Origin: Tateyamaria omphalii
GTDB lineage: Bacteria; Pseudomonadota; Alphaproteobacteria; Rhodobacterales; Rhodobacteraceae
Direction: 5' to 3'
Length of the DNA: 64,000 bases
Assembly (NCBI RefSeq): GCF_014651375.1
Contig: NZ_BMWT01000007.1
Location: 124,001 to 188,000 of the forward strand
Part shown: one piece after another, positions 17,295 through 26,228 of the stretch
Layout: every line of letters starts with the position of its first letter
How positions within the stretch are numbered: the stretch's first letter is position 1
The notes under the pieces: generated by a model
Seen by the model: only the letters and a program-made list of their open reading frames with translations
The model's database searches: none
Told to the model about the DNA's origin: nothing
Position numbers and translations under genes: made by a program

Positions 17295-18485
17295 ATGCGT
17301 ATATCCCCGGCTCTGCTTGGCGTTTCCTTTTCGGCTTTCATCTTCTTCTGCGCTTGCCAATTGCCCATGGCGATTGCCGATGTGGAAGGGACTGAGACAC
17401 TGGATACGATGGCGTTATCGGACTTGGGGCAACAAAATGAAGTGCTGGAAACATCGACCCCGGGCGCGTTGCAGATCGTCGAAACCGAGATCGTCAGTCA
17501 GCTAACGGGGGCTGAATCTCCGAACGCGACAGACACGCGTTGGAACGTGCACGGTACAGACCTGGGCCATATGTTTACCCACAAGGGTGAAATCTACATG
17601 GTGTTCGGTGATACCTACGGACCAGATGGTGGGGATTGGCGCAGCAACACCATAGCGCGGATCGCCGACCCCGATCCGGCGAACGGCTTTTCCATTTCCT
17701 CTATGATCGAAAGTGCGACAGGAGCGGCCAAGGAAATCATCCGTTCAGCGAAAGTTCCCGGCTTGGAATGGACCGTCATTCCGACAAACGGCATTTCGCT
17801 CGGCGAGCGGATGGTCCTCCACTACATGTCCGTGCGCATGTGGGGTGCGGATGACAAATGGTATGTGCGCCGTTCCGGCCTTGCCTATTCGGACGACGAC
17901 GGTCAGAACTGGAAAAGGTCGGACACCGCGATATGGCCCGCAGGCTCGGGTTTTGAGCAGGTGGCCTATGTCGAGCATGACGGCATGATCTACGTGTTTG
18001 GTATTCCGCAGGGGCGTTTTGGTGGCGTGAGGCTCGGGCGGGTTGCGCCACAGGACGTATTTGACCCACGCGCATACACATATTGGGATGGTCAAGGGTG
18101 GTCGGCAAACATTCAGCGCGCCACGGCCGTGGTTCCCGCGCCGGCGGGGGAATTGTCCGTCGCTTGGAGCAATGCACATCAGGCGTGGTTGATGATGTAT
18201 CTCGAGCCCGTGGAGAGAGCCGTCATACTACGCAGCGCGCCAACGATGACAGGCCCATGGAGCGCCGCCCAGATCGTTGCTCATGCGGACGAATATCCCG
18301 GTCTTTACGCCCCCTACATAGTTCCGGGCCTGGAAATTGACGATGCAGTCTATTTCACCATGTCGCGCTGGAAACCCGTCTACAACGTGTTTCTGATGAA
18401 AGGCAAACTCGAAGCGCAGGGTGTGGACTTGGCAGCGGTCGAGACACCGATATCTGAAGTCGAAGAACAACCGGCCAACGAATAG
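17295..18485 (+). CDS. Secreted DUF4185 protein (GH183-like, candidate endo-D-arabinanase)
   Basis: A 396-residue exported protein. A hydrophobic signal (about 1-28) contains Cys residues that might make a lipobox, though a weak one. The rest is a five-bladed-propeller-like DUF4185 domain: MVFGDTYG, SGLAYSDDDGQNW, then FGIPQGRFGGVRLGRV and a W-x-G-x-GW segment, all typical of the family. DUF4185 corresponds to glycoside hydrolase family GH183, whose characterised members are endo-D-arabinanases acting on mycobacterial arabinan. Finding it 4 kb from a decaprenyl-phosphoryl-arabinose-type operon is striking. AAGG lies upstream of the ATG at 17295; a GTG three bases earlier is possible. Activity on D-arabinan is inference. 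Confidence 0.82.
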   Translation: MRISPALLGVSFSAFIFFCACQLPMAIADVEGTETLDTMALSDLGQQNEVLETSTPGALQIVETEIVSQLTGAESPNATDTRWNVHGTDLGHMFTHKGEIYMVFGDTYGPDGGDWRSNTIARIADPDPANGFSISSMIESATGAAKEIIRSAKVPGLEWTVIPTNGISLGERMVLHYMSVRMWGADDKWYVRRSGLAYSDDDGQNWKRSDTAIWPAGSGFEQVAYVEHDGMIYVFGIPQGRFGGVRLGRVAPQDVFDPRAYTYWDGQGWSANIQRATAVVPAPAGELSVAWSNAHQAWLMMYLEPVERAVILRSAPTMTGPWSAAQIVAHADEYPGLYAPYIVPGLEIDDAVYFTMSRWKPVYNVFLMKGKLEAQGVDLAAVETPISEVEEQPANE

Positions 18486-18524
18486 CCGATAGTGCAGGGC
18501 CACAGTCCGGCACTATCGGCTATT
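18481..18524. terminator. Perfect 15-bp hairpin at the end of the DUF4185 gene
   Basis: A perfect inverted repeat, 18481-18495 and 18510-18524 (AATAGCCGATAGTGC and its complement), with a 14-base loop. The left arm includes the stop codon of the DUF4185 gene. No long T-run follows, but the position suggests transcription termination or mRNA 3'-end protection. Confidence 0.55.
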
Positions 18525-18772
18525 CGGACCCGGAGTCGTCGAAACAACCGAGACCCAAGGCAGTGTTTCGGAATTGGCGGCCGTCGCCGCCTCAAACGGG
18601 CAATAATATTCCGCTCTAATCGAGTGTTCTGGCAGGCTTTCGCCACTTTATGTCCGTAACCTTGCCGCGGCATCGGCAACTCACACCTGTGTTGCGAAAA
18701 CAGCGACAAGCGATCCCACCGATCGTCCGAATGTTCGGGTCGCACTCGTTTATCAGAAGTGAGGATTTCGTC

Positions 18773-19027
18773 ATGCAGCGCTACACATGGGTTTCGGGTG
18801 TCACTCGAACATCCACATTTCTAACCGTCTCATTGGCATTGGTGCCGGCCACAGCACACGCATATGTCGGGCCGGGAGCAGGCCTTACAGCTATTGGTAC
18901 AATGATCGCGCTCGTGGCCGCGCTTGTGCTCGCTGTTGTCGGATTCGTCTGGTACCCGATCAAGCGAATGGTGCGCGCGCGGAAAGCCAAAACCGACATT
19001 CAGGCACCGCGCGAGACCGAAAGTTGA
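18773..19027 (+). CDS. Small membrane protein with exported YVGPGAG motif
   Basis: About 84 residues: a signal-like N-terminus ending in AHA, a YVGPGAGLTAIG motif immediately after it, one strong transmembrane helix (MIALVAALVLAVVGFVW), then a basic cytoplasmic tail. I have the impression that similar small proteins accompany sulfotransferase and exopolysaccharide genes, but no function is known to me. The ATG at 18773 is preceded by GTGAGGA 6 bases upstream; a longer frame from 18650 lacks support. Its stop overlaps the TTG start of the sulfotransferase gene (TTGA), so the two are translationally coupled. Confidence 0.68.
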   Translation: MQRYTWVSGVTRTSTFLTVSLALVPATAHAYVGPGAGLTAIGTMIALVAALVLAVVGFVWYPIKRMVRARKAKTDIQAPRETES

Positions 19028-20514
19028 GCGTCATTGCCCTTGCGATGGGCCTTGTTGCGTTTGTCGTTGCTTTACGAATTCTGAATGCGCGGCGCGTCGC
19101 AGGCGGCATCATAGGCACCACGCAACAAGCGATGTCCGTGATGATGAACAACGATATCACGGATGATGACAAAGAAAGACAGGTGCGCCACGCATCCATC
19201 CAACTGCTGGGCGGGTTTTTTCGAATTTCCGCCATCGGCGCGGCATCGCTTGGCGCATCAGTCTTCGTCGTGTGGGGCGGCACAGCCCTTGGGCTTTATA
19301 CAATTGACCACGCCGTTGCGGTCGCACTTGGCTGGCCTTTCATCCTTGCTTCAACTGCGGCCGCCATTGCGCTTTGGGTCATGCTTGACAAGTTGCGCAA
19401 AGCACCCGGCGACACCACCAAGCCTGATGAGGTGCCTTATAGCCCACTCGAAAAGGCACTACACGATTTCGCCTTTGCATCCCCGGAAAGGCAAATCCGC
19501 CTGGGTGCCTTGGAAAACAGGCTGTACCGGCGCCGCCTTGCTTCCGAACCAGCCTGCCAACCTGTGTTCATCACATCGCTGCCGCGCGCCGGGACAACAA
19601 TCATGCTCGAAGGGATGGCCAGCTTTCCGCAATTCGCGTCGGCAACTTACAAACATATGCCGTTCACTCTGTCCCCCCTACTTTGGGGTGGTTTCTCCAC
19701 CCTCTTTCGCAAGACGGGCGACAAGAATGAAAGGGCACACGGAGATGGTATCGAAGTTGGGATAGAAAGCCCTGAGGCTTTTGAGGAAATGCTTTGGATG
19801 GCCTTCTGGCCAGATCACTACACAAAAAACCATATCAAACCGTGGACGGTGGAAGACCGCAATCCAGAGTTTGAAGCCTTTTTCCGCACCCACATTACCA
19901 AAATAGTCGCGACCAAGGCCGGTGCCTCGCGCTATCTTTCCAAAAACAACGCCAACATCGCGCGCTTGCCTCTTTTGGAACACATGTTTCCGGACGCTTC
20001 CATTGTCGTCCCGATCCGCAATCCACGCGCGCAGGTCCGGTCCCTTTTGGCGCAGCACCTACGGTTTGCAGATTTGCATGCGCGTGAACCTTTCGCACGC
20101 CGCTACATGGAAGGTATTGGACATTTCGAGTTTGGCTCAGCTTTGCGGCAGATAGCATTCAACGCTCAGACAAGCACTTTGCCCGTTCCGGAGCATGTCG
20201 ATTTCTGGCTGCGGTACTGGATTGATGCCTACCAACACGTGTTGTCTACTGCGGGACCAGGCACCGTCTTTGTCGATCACGACGCCCTTTGTGCAGCCCC
20301 CGATCTGCTTCTACCCAAGCTTGCTTCGGCGATCGGTCTTGATGACCATCATAGCGTTTCTACGATGGCAGACATCTTGCGCGCTCCCCACCCTGCCCCG
20401 GAACTTCCCACTGCGTCTCACAGTTTGTTGCAGAGGGCCGACATTCTTCACGAAGAACTCTGTGGCCAGGCGATCGGGTACGTTTCTTCGTCGACAGGAA
20501 AGATCATACAATGA
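19024..20514 (+). CDS. Membrane-anchored sulfotransferase
   Basis: About 496 residues. An N-terminal region with about three hydrophobic helices is followed by a PAPS-dependent sulfotransferase domain. The 5'-phosphosulfate loop FITSLPRAGTT and the 3'-phosphate motif VVPIRNPRAQVRSLL are both present. The enzyme would move sulfate from PAPS to a hydroxyl acceptor on the cytoplasmic side; the acceptor, perhaps a glycan or lipid-linked sugar, is unknown. I placed the start at a TTG that overlaps the preceding stop by 4 bp (upstream GAAAG); an ATG at 19045 is the alternative. The stop overlaps the next start by 4 bp (ATGA), giving a coupled three-gene unit. Confidence 0.8.
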   Translation: MSVIALAMGLVAFVVALRILNARRVAGGIIGTTQQAMSVMMNNDITDDDKERQVRHASIQLLGGFFRISAIGAASLGASVFVVWGGTALGLYTIDHAVAVALGWPFILASTAAAIALWVMLDKLRKAPGDTTKPDEVPYSPLEKALHDFAFASPERQIRLGALENRLYRRRLASEPACQPVFITSLPRAGTTIMLEGMASFPQFASATYKHMPFTLSPLLWGGFSTLFRKTGDKNERAHGDGIEVGIESPEAFEEMLWMAFWPDHYTKNHIKPWTVEDRNPEFEAFFRTHITKIVATKAGASRYLSKNNANIARLPLLEHMFPDASIVVPIRNPRAQVRSLLAQHLRFADLHAREPFARRYMEGIGHFEFGSALRQIAFNAQTSTLPVPEHVDFWLRYWIDAYQHVLSTAGPGTVFVDHDALCAAPDLLLPKLASAIGLDDHHSVSTMADILRAPHPAPELPTASHSLLQRADILHEELCGQAIGYVSSSTGKIIQ

Positions 20515-21803
20515 AACTGCCATCATCAGATCGTTTTGCCCGAGGCTTCTTCGTTATCTCATTTGCCCTGATCGCAATGGTGTATGGCATCGTGTCGTCT
20601 TGGTGGGGGTGGTTTCCCGCCCCGCAGATTGGCGAAGCACATCGCACATATCTGGACGTCTCGCGTAACTGGCGCAATGACATCGGCCTCGAACCGACAC
20701 GCCACTTGGTCGCCCCGAATGCTCAGGGCAAGGCATCACCGGACCGAGGGTATGAACGCCGCCCCGGAACAGAACGTGCGCCCGGTTACATCCTCATTGC
20801 CGGGCTCAGCGACGATCAGGAGACTTCGGTTTTTGCTGTTCGCTTGATGGATGCCAATGGTGATGAGATTCACCGCTGGCCCATAAATTACGAAAATTTC
20901 GATCCTGACACGCCGCCTCAAAACGTCATGTTGCACGGAATGGAAGTATTCGAAGACGGCTCCGTTGTCGTGACCTTCGACGTGGGCAACGCAATTGCGC
21001 GGGTCGATCAATGTGGTCAAACCATGTGGAGCGTACGTGGAGGCTTTCACCATTCAATCACGCGCGATGGTGCTGGAGGCATCTGGACTTGGTACGGTGA
21101 GGATATGGTGCGCTTGGATGAGAACACAGGAGAGAAAACATTCTCACTGAATCTGCGCAACGATGTCATCGCAGCCGACGGTGGTGATCAGCGCGGTATT
21201 TTCGACATTCGTGTCCGTATGCCTGACGATGCAAATGGGCAAATCAGCTATCTTGACGATCCATTTCATCCAAATGATGTCGAGATGCTACGCCCTGAAC
21301 TTGCCCCAGCCTTCCCGATGTTTGAGGCGGGCGATCTAATGTTCAGCCTGCGCGAGCCAAATCTGGTTGCCGTCGTTGATCCGCAAACGGGTATACTCAA
21401 ATGGTGGCAACATGGACCTTGGTTCAAACAACATGATCCCGACTTTGAGCCGGATGGCACGATTACCGTATTCGATAATGCGACCGGGGCCATGACGTCC
21501 CGCATTCTGCGCATTGATCCACGGGACAACACTGTTTCGGTCGACTTCGAAGGGTCTGAAGACGAACCTTTCTATACGTGGCGGCGCGGCAAGCACCAAA
21601 CGCTTCCGAATGGAAATATTCTTCTGACAGAAGCCGAGCATGGTCGCCTTCTCGAAGTATCTACAAATGGTGATGTTGTATGGACGCACGACATGGTCTG
21701 GGACGAAGACAGCAATCTCATCGTGACCGAAGCGCGCCACGTTTCTGAGTCTTTCTTCGCCAGCGGTGTTCCATCCTGTGACAACTCAATCGCGTCACGC
21801 TGA
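20511..21803 (+). CDS. Arylsulfotransferase (ASST)-like propeller protein, membrane-anchored
   Basis: A 430-residue protein with one N-terminal transmembrane anchor (about 10-32) and a periplasmic beta-propeller domain of the arylsulfotransferase family. Evidence: repeated D-x-x-G-x-x-x-W blades, the HHSITRDGAGGIWTW segment and HPNDVEML with conserved His residues, then HQTLPNGNILLTEAEHGRLLE. True ASST enzymes move sulfate between phenolic esters using an active-site His; some family members are only structurally related. It is translationally coupled to the PAPS sulfotransferase gene, which favours a joint role in sulfating an exported molecule. The catalytic assignment is not certain. Confidence 0.72.
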   Translation: MKLPSSDRFARGFFVISFALIAMVYGIVSSWWGWFPAPQIGEAHRTYLDVSRNWRNDIGLEPTRHLVAPNAQGKASPDRGYERRPGTERAPGYILIAGLSDDQETSVFAVRLMDANGDEIHRWPINYENFDPDTPPQNVMLHGMEVFEDGSVVVTFDVGNAIARVDQCGQTMWSVRGGFHHSITRDGAGGIWTWYGEDMVRLDENTGEKTFSLNLRNDVIAADGGDQRGIFDIRVRMPDDANGQISYLDDPFHPNDVEMLRPELAPAFPMFEAGDLMFSLREPNLVAVVDPQTGILKWWQHGPWFKQHDPDFEPDGTITVFDNATGAMTSRILRIDPRDNTVSVDFEGSEDEPFYTWRRGKHQTLPNGNILLTEAEHGRLLEVSTNGDVVWTHDMVWDEDSNLIVTEARHVSESFFASGVPSCDNSIASR

Positions 21804-21893
21804 AACGGCTCACTACAGCACCAGTGGAAGCAGACCTAAGACGTGTCCGGGGAACGCGATACTTCAACATTGAAAAACCGGCAGACGAACCTG

Positions 21894-22784
21894 CTACTCA
21901 GCGGCTTCGATTGGGATATGGTGCAAACCCGTCAATCCACCGGTTCCACCCACATGGCCAACCGCAACCGCTCCGCAAGAAACACCAGCGGACAATGCAT
22001 GGGGCAAATCCGCACCGGACAACCAGGCCACCAGGAAACCGCCATTGAAGGCGTCGCCTGCCCCAGTTGTATCGACCACTTTGACGGGCCGGGCCGGGCA
22101 TTCATATGTGCCACTCTCACTCTCGACACGCGCGCCTTTCGCCCCCTCTTTTGTGACCGTAATCGGCGCGGCATCGTGACGAAGGCCACTGCTCCTAAGC
22201 GTAGCGATTTCAGACGCATTTGGCAGGAACAGGTCTACTTTAGAAATGAGGGGCTCCATCTCCGCACCCTTGTGAACCAAGGCGTCATCCCAACCGCAAT
22301 CAAGCGATATTGTCATATTGTGTGCCCGCGCCCTTGCCACCAGGTCCGGATGCTCTGCCAGTGTCCGCAATTCCCCGATGTGAAGATGGCTCCAATCAGA
22401 AGGCCACGGAGTGTCCGGCAAGGCCGATCCACTTGCATGGGTAAGAAAGGCACGATCATCATCAAGTACTGAAGCCACGGTGATCTGCGGCGATTGCCCC
22501 TCTGCAGCAGCATCACACAGAGTGGCATCAACCCCAGCCCGTTCGATGTCCCGCAAAACAGTATCGGTAAACGGGGCCGCCGGAAAGGTCGCGCACAGGC
22601 CGGCCCGATGTCCCAATGCTTGAATTGTCGCCGCGGTAATGAAAGCACCGCCCCCGGCATGCATGCTGAAGCCGGGGGCAAACACCTCTTCTCCGAGCCG
22701 CGGCAGATGGGGAAGCTCGGTAAAGATCAAGTCGCAATACAGCCGCCCCACGCAAAGGACGCTAGGATGGGACAGGTCCGTCAC
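21894..22784 (-). CDS. PfkB-family carbohydrate kinase
   Basis: A 296-residue ribokinase-like sugar kinase. It carries the N-terminal GGGAFITAA substrate-binding motif and the C-terminal PfkB signature VDTTGAGDAFNGG with the catalytic Asp. It should phosphorylate an imported sugar or sugar-like molecule with ATP. It is the last gene of the minus-strand ABC importer operon and overlaps the ATPase gene by 4 bp, so its substrate is presumably the imported compound or a product of the operon's lyase. The exact sugar is not visible. Confidence 0.85.
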   Translation of the reverse strand: MTDLSHPSVLCVGRLYCDLIFTELPHLPRLGEEVFAPGFSMHAGGGAFITAATIQALGHRAGLCATFPAAPFTDTVLRDIERAGVDATLCDAAAEGQSPQITVASVLDDDRAFLTHASGSALPDTPWPSDWSHLHIGELRTLAEHPDLVARARAHNMTISLDCGWDDALVHKGAEMEPLISKVDLFLPNASEIATLRSSGLRHDAAPITVTKEGAKGARVESESGTYECPARPVKVVDTTGAGDAFNGGFLVAWLSGADLPHALSAGVSCGAVAVGHVGGTGGLTGLHHIPIEAAE

Positions 22785-23839
22785 GCGAGCGCCGCCCCGT
22801 TATCAGCATCAAAGAGATGCACGTTGGCCGGATCAGCCGACAGCCTGACGTGGGTGCCCACGTCAGGCGGGCTCCGCCCGTCAGCTTTCGCGATCACTTC
22901 GCCGGACTCGGTCGCAACATATATCAACGTTTCAGCACCAAGCGGTTCCCTTACTGTGACCTGCCCGGTCACCAGCATCTGACCCGATTGATCCAAAGTC
23001 AGATCATCGGGGCGAACCCCCAGCAAAACATCCTGATTGGTCGCACTGACATGAGTGGTGACAACCTGCAGGCCAGACTCGAGCCTGACACCCGCGCCAT
23101 TCAATCTGCCAGGCAACATGTTCATGGATGGCGCCCCAATGAACTGCGCAACAAATGCGTTTGCCGGAGAATGGTAGACCTCGGACGGTGTGCCAACCTG
23201 CTGGATGTGGCCATCTTTCATGATGACAATCCGGTCGGCCATGGTCATGGCTTCGACTTGATCATGGGTCACGAAAATGATCGTGTTGCCCACGCGCTGG
23301 TGCAACTTCTTGATCTCTAACCGCATTTGAGTCCGCAACTGCGCATCCAGGTTCGACAATGGCTCGTCGAACAAGAACACCGCCGGATCACGCACCATCG
23401 CCCGCCCAATTGCGACCCGCTGGCGTTGCCCGCCCGAAAGCTGGGCCGGTTTTCGATCCAGAAGGTGAGTCATATCGAGAATGCCAGCAACCTCGTCGAT
23501 CCGCGTTTCTTTGTCCTGTTTGGACATTTTGGAAGATCGCAAACCGAAGGCGATATTCTTCTTCACCGACATATGCGGATAGATCGCATAGTTCTGAAAA
23601 ACCATCGCGATATCGCGTTCTTTGGGTTCAAGGTGATTGACGACACGATCACCAATCACGACCTCGCCGGACGTCACCTCTTCCAACCCTGCAATCATGC
23701 GCAACGTCGTGGACTTGCCACAACCCGACGGGCCGACAAAGACAATGAATTCCCCATCTTCTACATCGAGGTTGATACCATGCAGGACTTCAGTCTGGGC
23801 ATATGCCTTCGTGAGCGCGCGCAAGGACAGATTGGCCAT
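22781..23839 (-). CDS. Sugar ABC transporter ATP-binding protein (UgpC/MsmK type)
   Basis: A 352-residue ATPase for a CUT1 carbohydrate importer. Walker [10 protein letters not shown] (about 36-44), signature LSGGQRQR, Walker [13 protein letters not shown] and the switch His (VTHDQ) are all present. The C-terminal regulatory OB-fold domain (about 240-350) is typical of UgpC/MalK. It lies between the lyase gene and the PfkB kinase in the operon with the two permeases and the binding protein, so it powers that importer. Confidence 0.93.
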   Translation of the reverse strand: MANLSLRALTKAYAQTEVLHGINLDVEDGEFIVFVGPSGCGKSTTLRMIAGLEEVTSGEVVIGDRVVNHLEPKERDIAMVFQNYAIYPHMSVKKNIAFGLRSSKMSKQDKETRIDEVAGILDMTHLLDRKPAQLSGGQRQRVAIGRAMVRDPAVFLFDEPLSNLDAQLRTQMRLEIKKLHQRVGNTIIFVTHDQVEAMTMADRIVIMKDGHIQQVGTPSEVYHSPANAFVAQFIGAPSMNMLPGRLNGAGVRLESGLQVVTTHVSATNQDVLLGVRPDDLTLDQSGQMLVTGQVTVREPLGAETLIYVATESGEVIAKADGRSPPDVGTHVRLSADPANVHLFDADNGAALA

Positions 23840-23842
23840 GGA

Positions 23843-25345
23843 TCAGGTCTCCAGAAGGACAGCGAAGCTGTGATCAAGCATCGCGCACGCCGCAACATGG
23901 CGGTCAGTGCGAACAGTCGCGCGTTCGGTCAGGCGATGCAGATCTGACTGGTACATCGCAAAAGCAGCGTTCAAAGCTGCGGGTGCAGGACCACCAGGGC
24001 GATCCCGGACAGCGACAAAGTGATCGGCAGAAGTAACAATCTCGAAACGCTCTTGCGAAAGTGTGGTGGGGCGCCCGGTCTTGGATTTGAAGGCGTCTGC
24101 GAACGCGTTGAACCCGCGACCAAGGGGCGCGCCAGCAGCAATCACAGCCTCTGCCGTCATTGCTGCGATGTCATGCGCCTGTCGGAACGAAAGACCTTCG
24201 TCCCGGACCAATGTGTCGGCCAATTCGGTGATTGTAATGCAAGCAGCGTCGGTGTTGCGCGCAACATTCTTCTCATTGATCTTGCAAGCAGGCAGAAACG
24301 CCCGAAGCAAACGGAGCATCCGCCCACCACTGTCAAACGCAGCAAACCCGGCTTGCTGCACTTCACCTTCACTGTCGTTCATATCGGTAAAGGGCGTGTT
24401 GTGCATCGTGTTCACGACCATGTCGCAACGCCCTGCTGTGACGCTGGCAAGGTGGCGCATATGCTCAATCGGAACCGGGTTGCGCTTTTGCGGCATGATC
24501 GAAGAAATCTGGACAAGAGCGTTCGGCACATACAGTTGGCCAACTTCGAAAGACGCCCAGGTGCCCATATCCTGTACGACGCGACCCAGATGCACGAAGG
24601 GCAGTTTCAGCGCGGAATAGAGACCCGTGACATAGTCAACCGAGGCGATGCATCCATAGGCGTTCAAAAGCGGGCCTTCGAATCCCAGAAGGTCCGCCAT
24701 CCTCTCCCGATCAATGGGAAAACCGCTGGTGGTTATCGCTGCAGCACCCATCGGGCAGTGCTCCAGCCCATCTGCCGCCGCATCCAAACGGGCCATATCA
24801 CGCAGAAGCACCTCGACCACCGCTGACAGGTAGTGACCAAATGTTGTGGGTTGCGCAGGCTGGCCATGAGTATAGGCGACAATCAACGTTTCCTTCTCTA
24901 GCTCGGCCTTATCCAGAAGGGACTGGGCGAGGTCCGCCAGGAGTTTCAGCAATTCCTGTACGCGCACGCGCAACGCAAGCTTGAACAATGTATGATCCAT
25001 GTCGTTGCGCGATCTGGCCGTGTGCAACGCCCCTCCCAAATCGCCAAGCTTTGTGCGCAACGCCGCCTCGACGACAAAAAAGTAATCCTCATGCTCACCT
25101 GTATAGGTCAGCGTCGCGATATCGGTTTCGTGCTCGATCTCTTTCAGAGCTGTTGCCAGTGCTTTGGCGTCTGGCGGTTGTAGAATCCCGGTTTCGGCCA
25201 GCATCACCAGATGGGCCCGGTTGATCTGCGCCATGCCGTGGGCAAAGTGCGCTTTGACGCCGTCAAACAGCGGTTGCAACACCGTGTCTTTGTATGTCGG
25301 GTCAGGAAAAACGGTGTGATCGGTCATGGTTTCGCTACCCGGCAT
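23843..25345 (-). CDS. Argininosuccinate-lyase-family C-N lyase (probable ArgH paralogue)
   Basis: A 500-residue member of the fumarase/aspartase superfamily. Catalytic elements are intact: SRN at 112-114, Thr159-His160 (YTHGQPAQP) and the flexible loop SSIMPQKRNP with the catalytic Ser281/282. The motif SRND is followed by M rather than the Q usual in ArgH, and the gene sits inside a sugar ABC importer operon, so it is probably not the biosynthetic argininosuccinate lyase. It could release fumarate from an N-succinyl-type compound, as EDDS lyase does. An internal start at 25327 is possible; AAGGGTGAG precedes the chosen ATG. Confidence 0.78.
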   Translation of the reverse strand: MPGSETMTDHTVFPDPTYKDTVLQPLFDGVKAHFAHGMAQINRAHLVMLAETGILQPPDAKALATALKEIEHETDIATLTYTGEHEDYFFVVEAALRTKLGDLGGALHTARSRNDMDHTLFKLALRVRVQELLKLLADLAQSLLDKAELEKETLIVAYTHGQPAQPTTFGHYLSAVVEVLLRDMARLDAAADGLEHCPMGAAAITTSGFPIDRERMADLLGFEGPLLNAYGCIASVDYVTGLYSALKLPFVHLGRVVQDMGTWASFEVGQLYVPNALVQISSIMPQKRNPVPIEHMRHLASVTAGRCDMVVNTMHNTPFTDMNDSEGEVQQAGFAAFDSGGRMLRLLRAFLPACKINEKNVARNTDAACITITELADTLVRDEGLSFRQAHDIAAMTAEAVIAAGAPLGRGFNAFADAFKSKTGRPTTLSQERFEIVTSADHFVAVRDRPGGPAPAALNAAFAMYQSDLHRLTERATVRTDRHVAACAMLDHSFAVLLET

Positions 25346-25349
25346 TTTC

Positions 25350-26228
25350 TCACCCTTTCAACCCAGCCATTACAACGCCCCGAATGATGAAACGCTGGAA
25401 GATCAGGAACACGACCAATGTGGGGATGGTTGAAATCGCGGCGCCCGTCATGATCAGTTCCCACGCCACATCCGCCTCGTCCCCGAAGCCAGACAGGCCC
25501 ACCGGGATTGTGTACATCTCCACCGAGTTGGTGACGATCAGGGGCCACAAGAACGCTGTCCAATTCCCAAGAAAGACAAAGATGGCAAGGGCGGCCAAAG
25601 CCGGTTTCACCAGCGGCATGGCCACAGTCCACCAAATCTGCAATTCGTTCAGCCCGTCGATGCGGGCTGCTTCGATAAAATCATCCGGGACGCTTTCGAA
25701 AAACTGCTTCATGAGGAAGGTGCCGAAAGCGGTCATGAGGCCGGGAAACATGATACCCCAATAGCTGTCCAGCCACCCCAGGCTCTGGCTCATCAGGTAC
25801 CACGGGATTACCAGCATCTCGGTCGGGATCATCAGCGTGGACAAGATCGCGATGAAAACAATCATGCGCCCCGGAAACCGGAATTTGCACAGCGTATAGC
25901 CGACAAGACTGTCAAAAAGCAGGTTCGAGATGGTGGTGATTGTCGCGATGATGATCGAGTTCACGAACCACCAGTAAAACCGCCCGTCCTCAAGGACATA
26001 GGTATAGTTCTCTATCGTCGGCTCGTCCGGGATCAGATTGATGTTGTACACCTCGTGCGGCCATTTCAACGAGGTCGAGATCATGTAGGCGATGGGCATC
26101 ACCATCAGGATCCCGCCCAGAAACAACAGCAGCCAGCGCATGATCTGACCCATGTTTCGGGGCTTGTTGACCGCGGACCGGTCCAGCGTGGCAGACGAGG
26201 CACGAATATCAGTGGTCGTCATACTCAA
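25350..26228 (-). CDS. Sugar ABC transporter permease (MalG type)
   Basis: A 292-residue inner-membrane permease with six hydrophobic segments and the EAA loop EAARIDGLNELQIWWTVAMP that docks with the ATPase. The size and single EAA motif fit the MalG half of a CUT1 importer. It overlaps the MalF-type gene by 4 bp and ends 4 bases before the lyase gene. It pairs with the preceding permease to form the channel. Confidence 0.92.
   Translation of the reverse strand: MSMTTTDIRASSATLDRSAVNKPRNMGQIMRWLLLFLGGILMVMPIAYMISTSLKWPHEVYNINLIPDEPTIENYTYVLEDGRFYWWFVNSIIIATITTISNLLFDSLVGYTLCKFRFPGRMIVFIAILSTLMIPTEMLVIPWYLMSQSLGWLDSYWGIMFPGLMTAFGTFLMKQFFESVPDDFIEAARIDGLNELQIWWTVAMPLVKPALAALAIFVFLGNWTAFLWPLIVTNSVEMYTIPVGLSGFGDEADVAWELIMTGAAISTIPTLVVFLIFQRFIIRGVVMAGLKG

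Noticed and set aside
23843-25345. Calling the lyase the housekeeping argininosuccinate lyase
   Set aside because: The SRNDQ motif is altered and the gene is embedded in a sugar importer operon with no arginine genes nearby.
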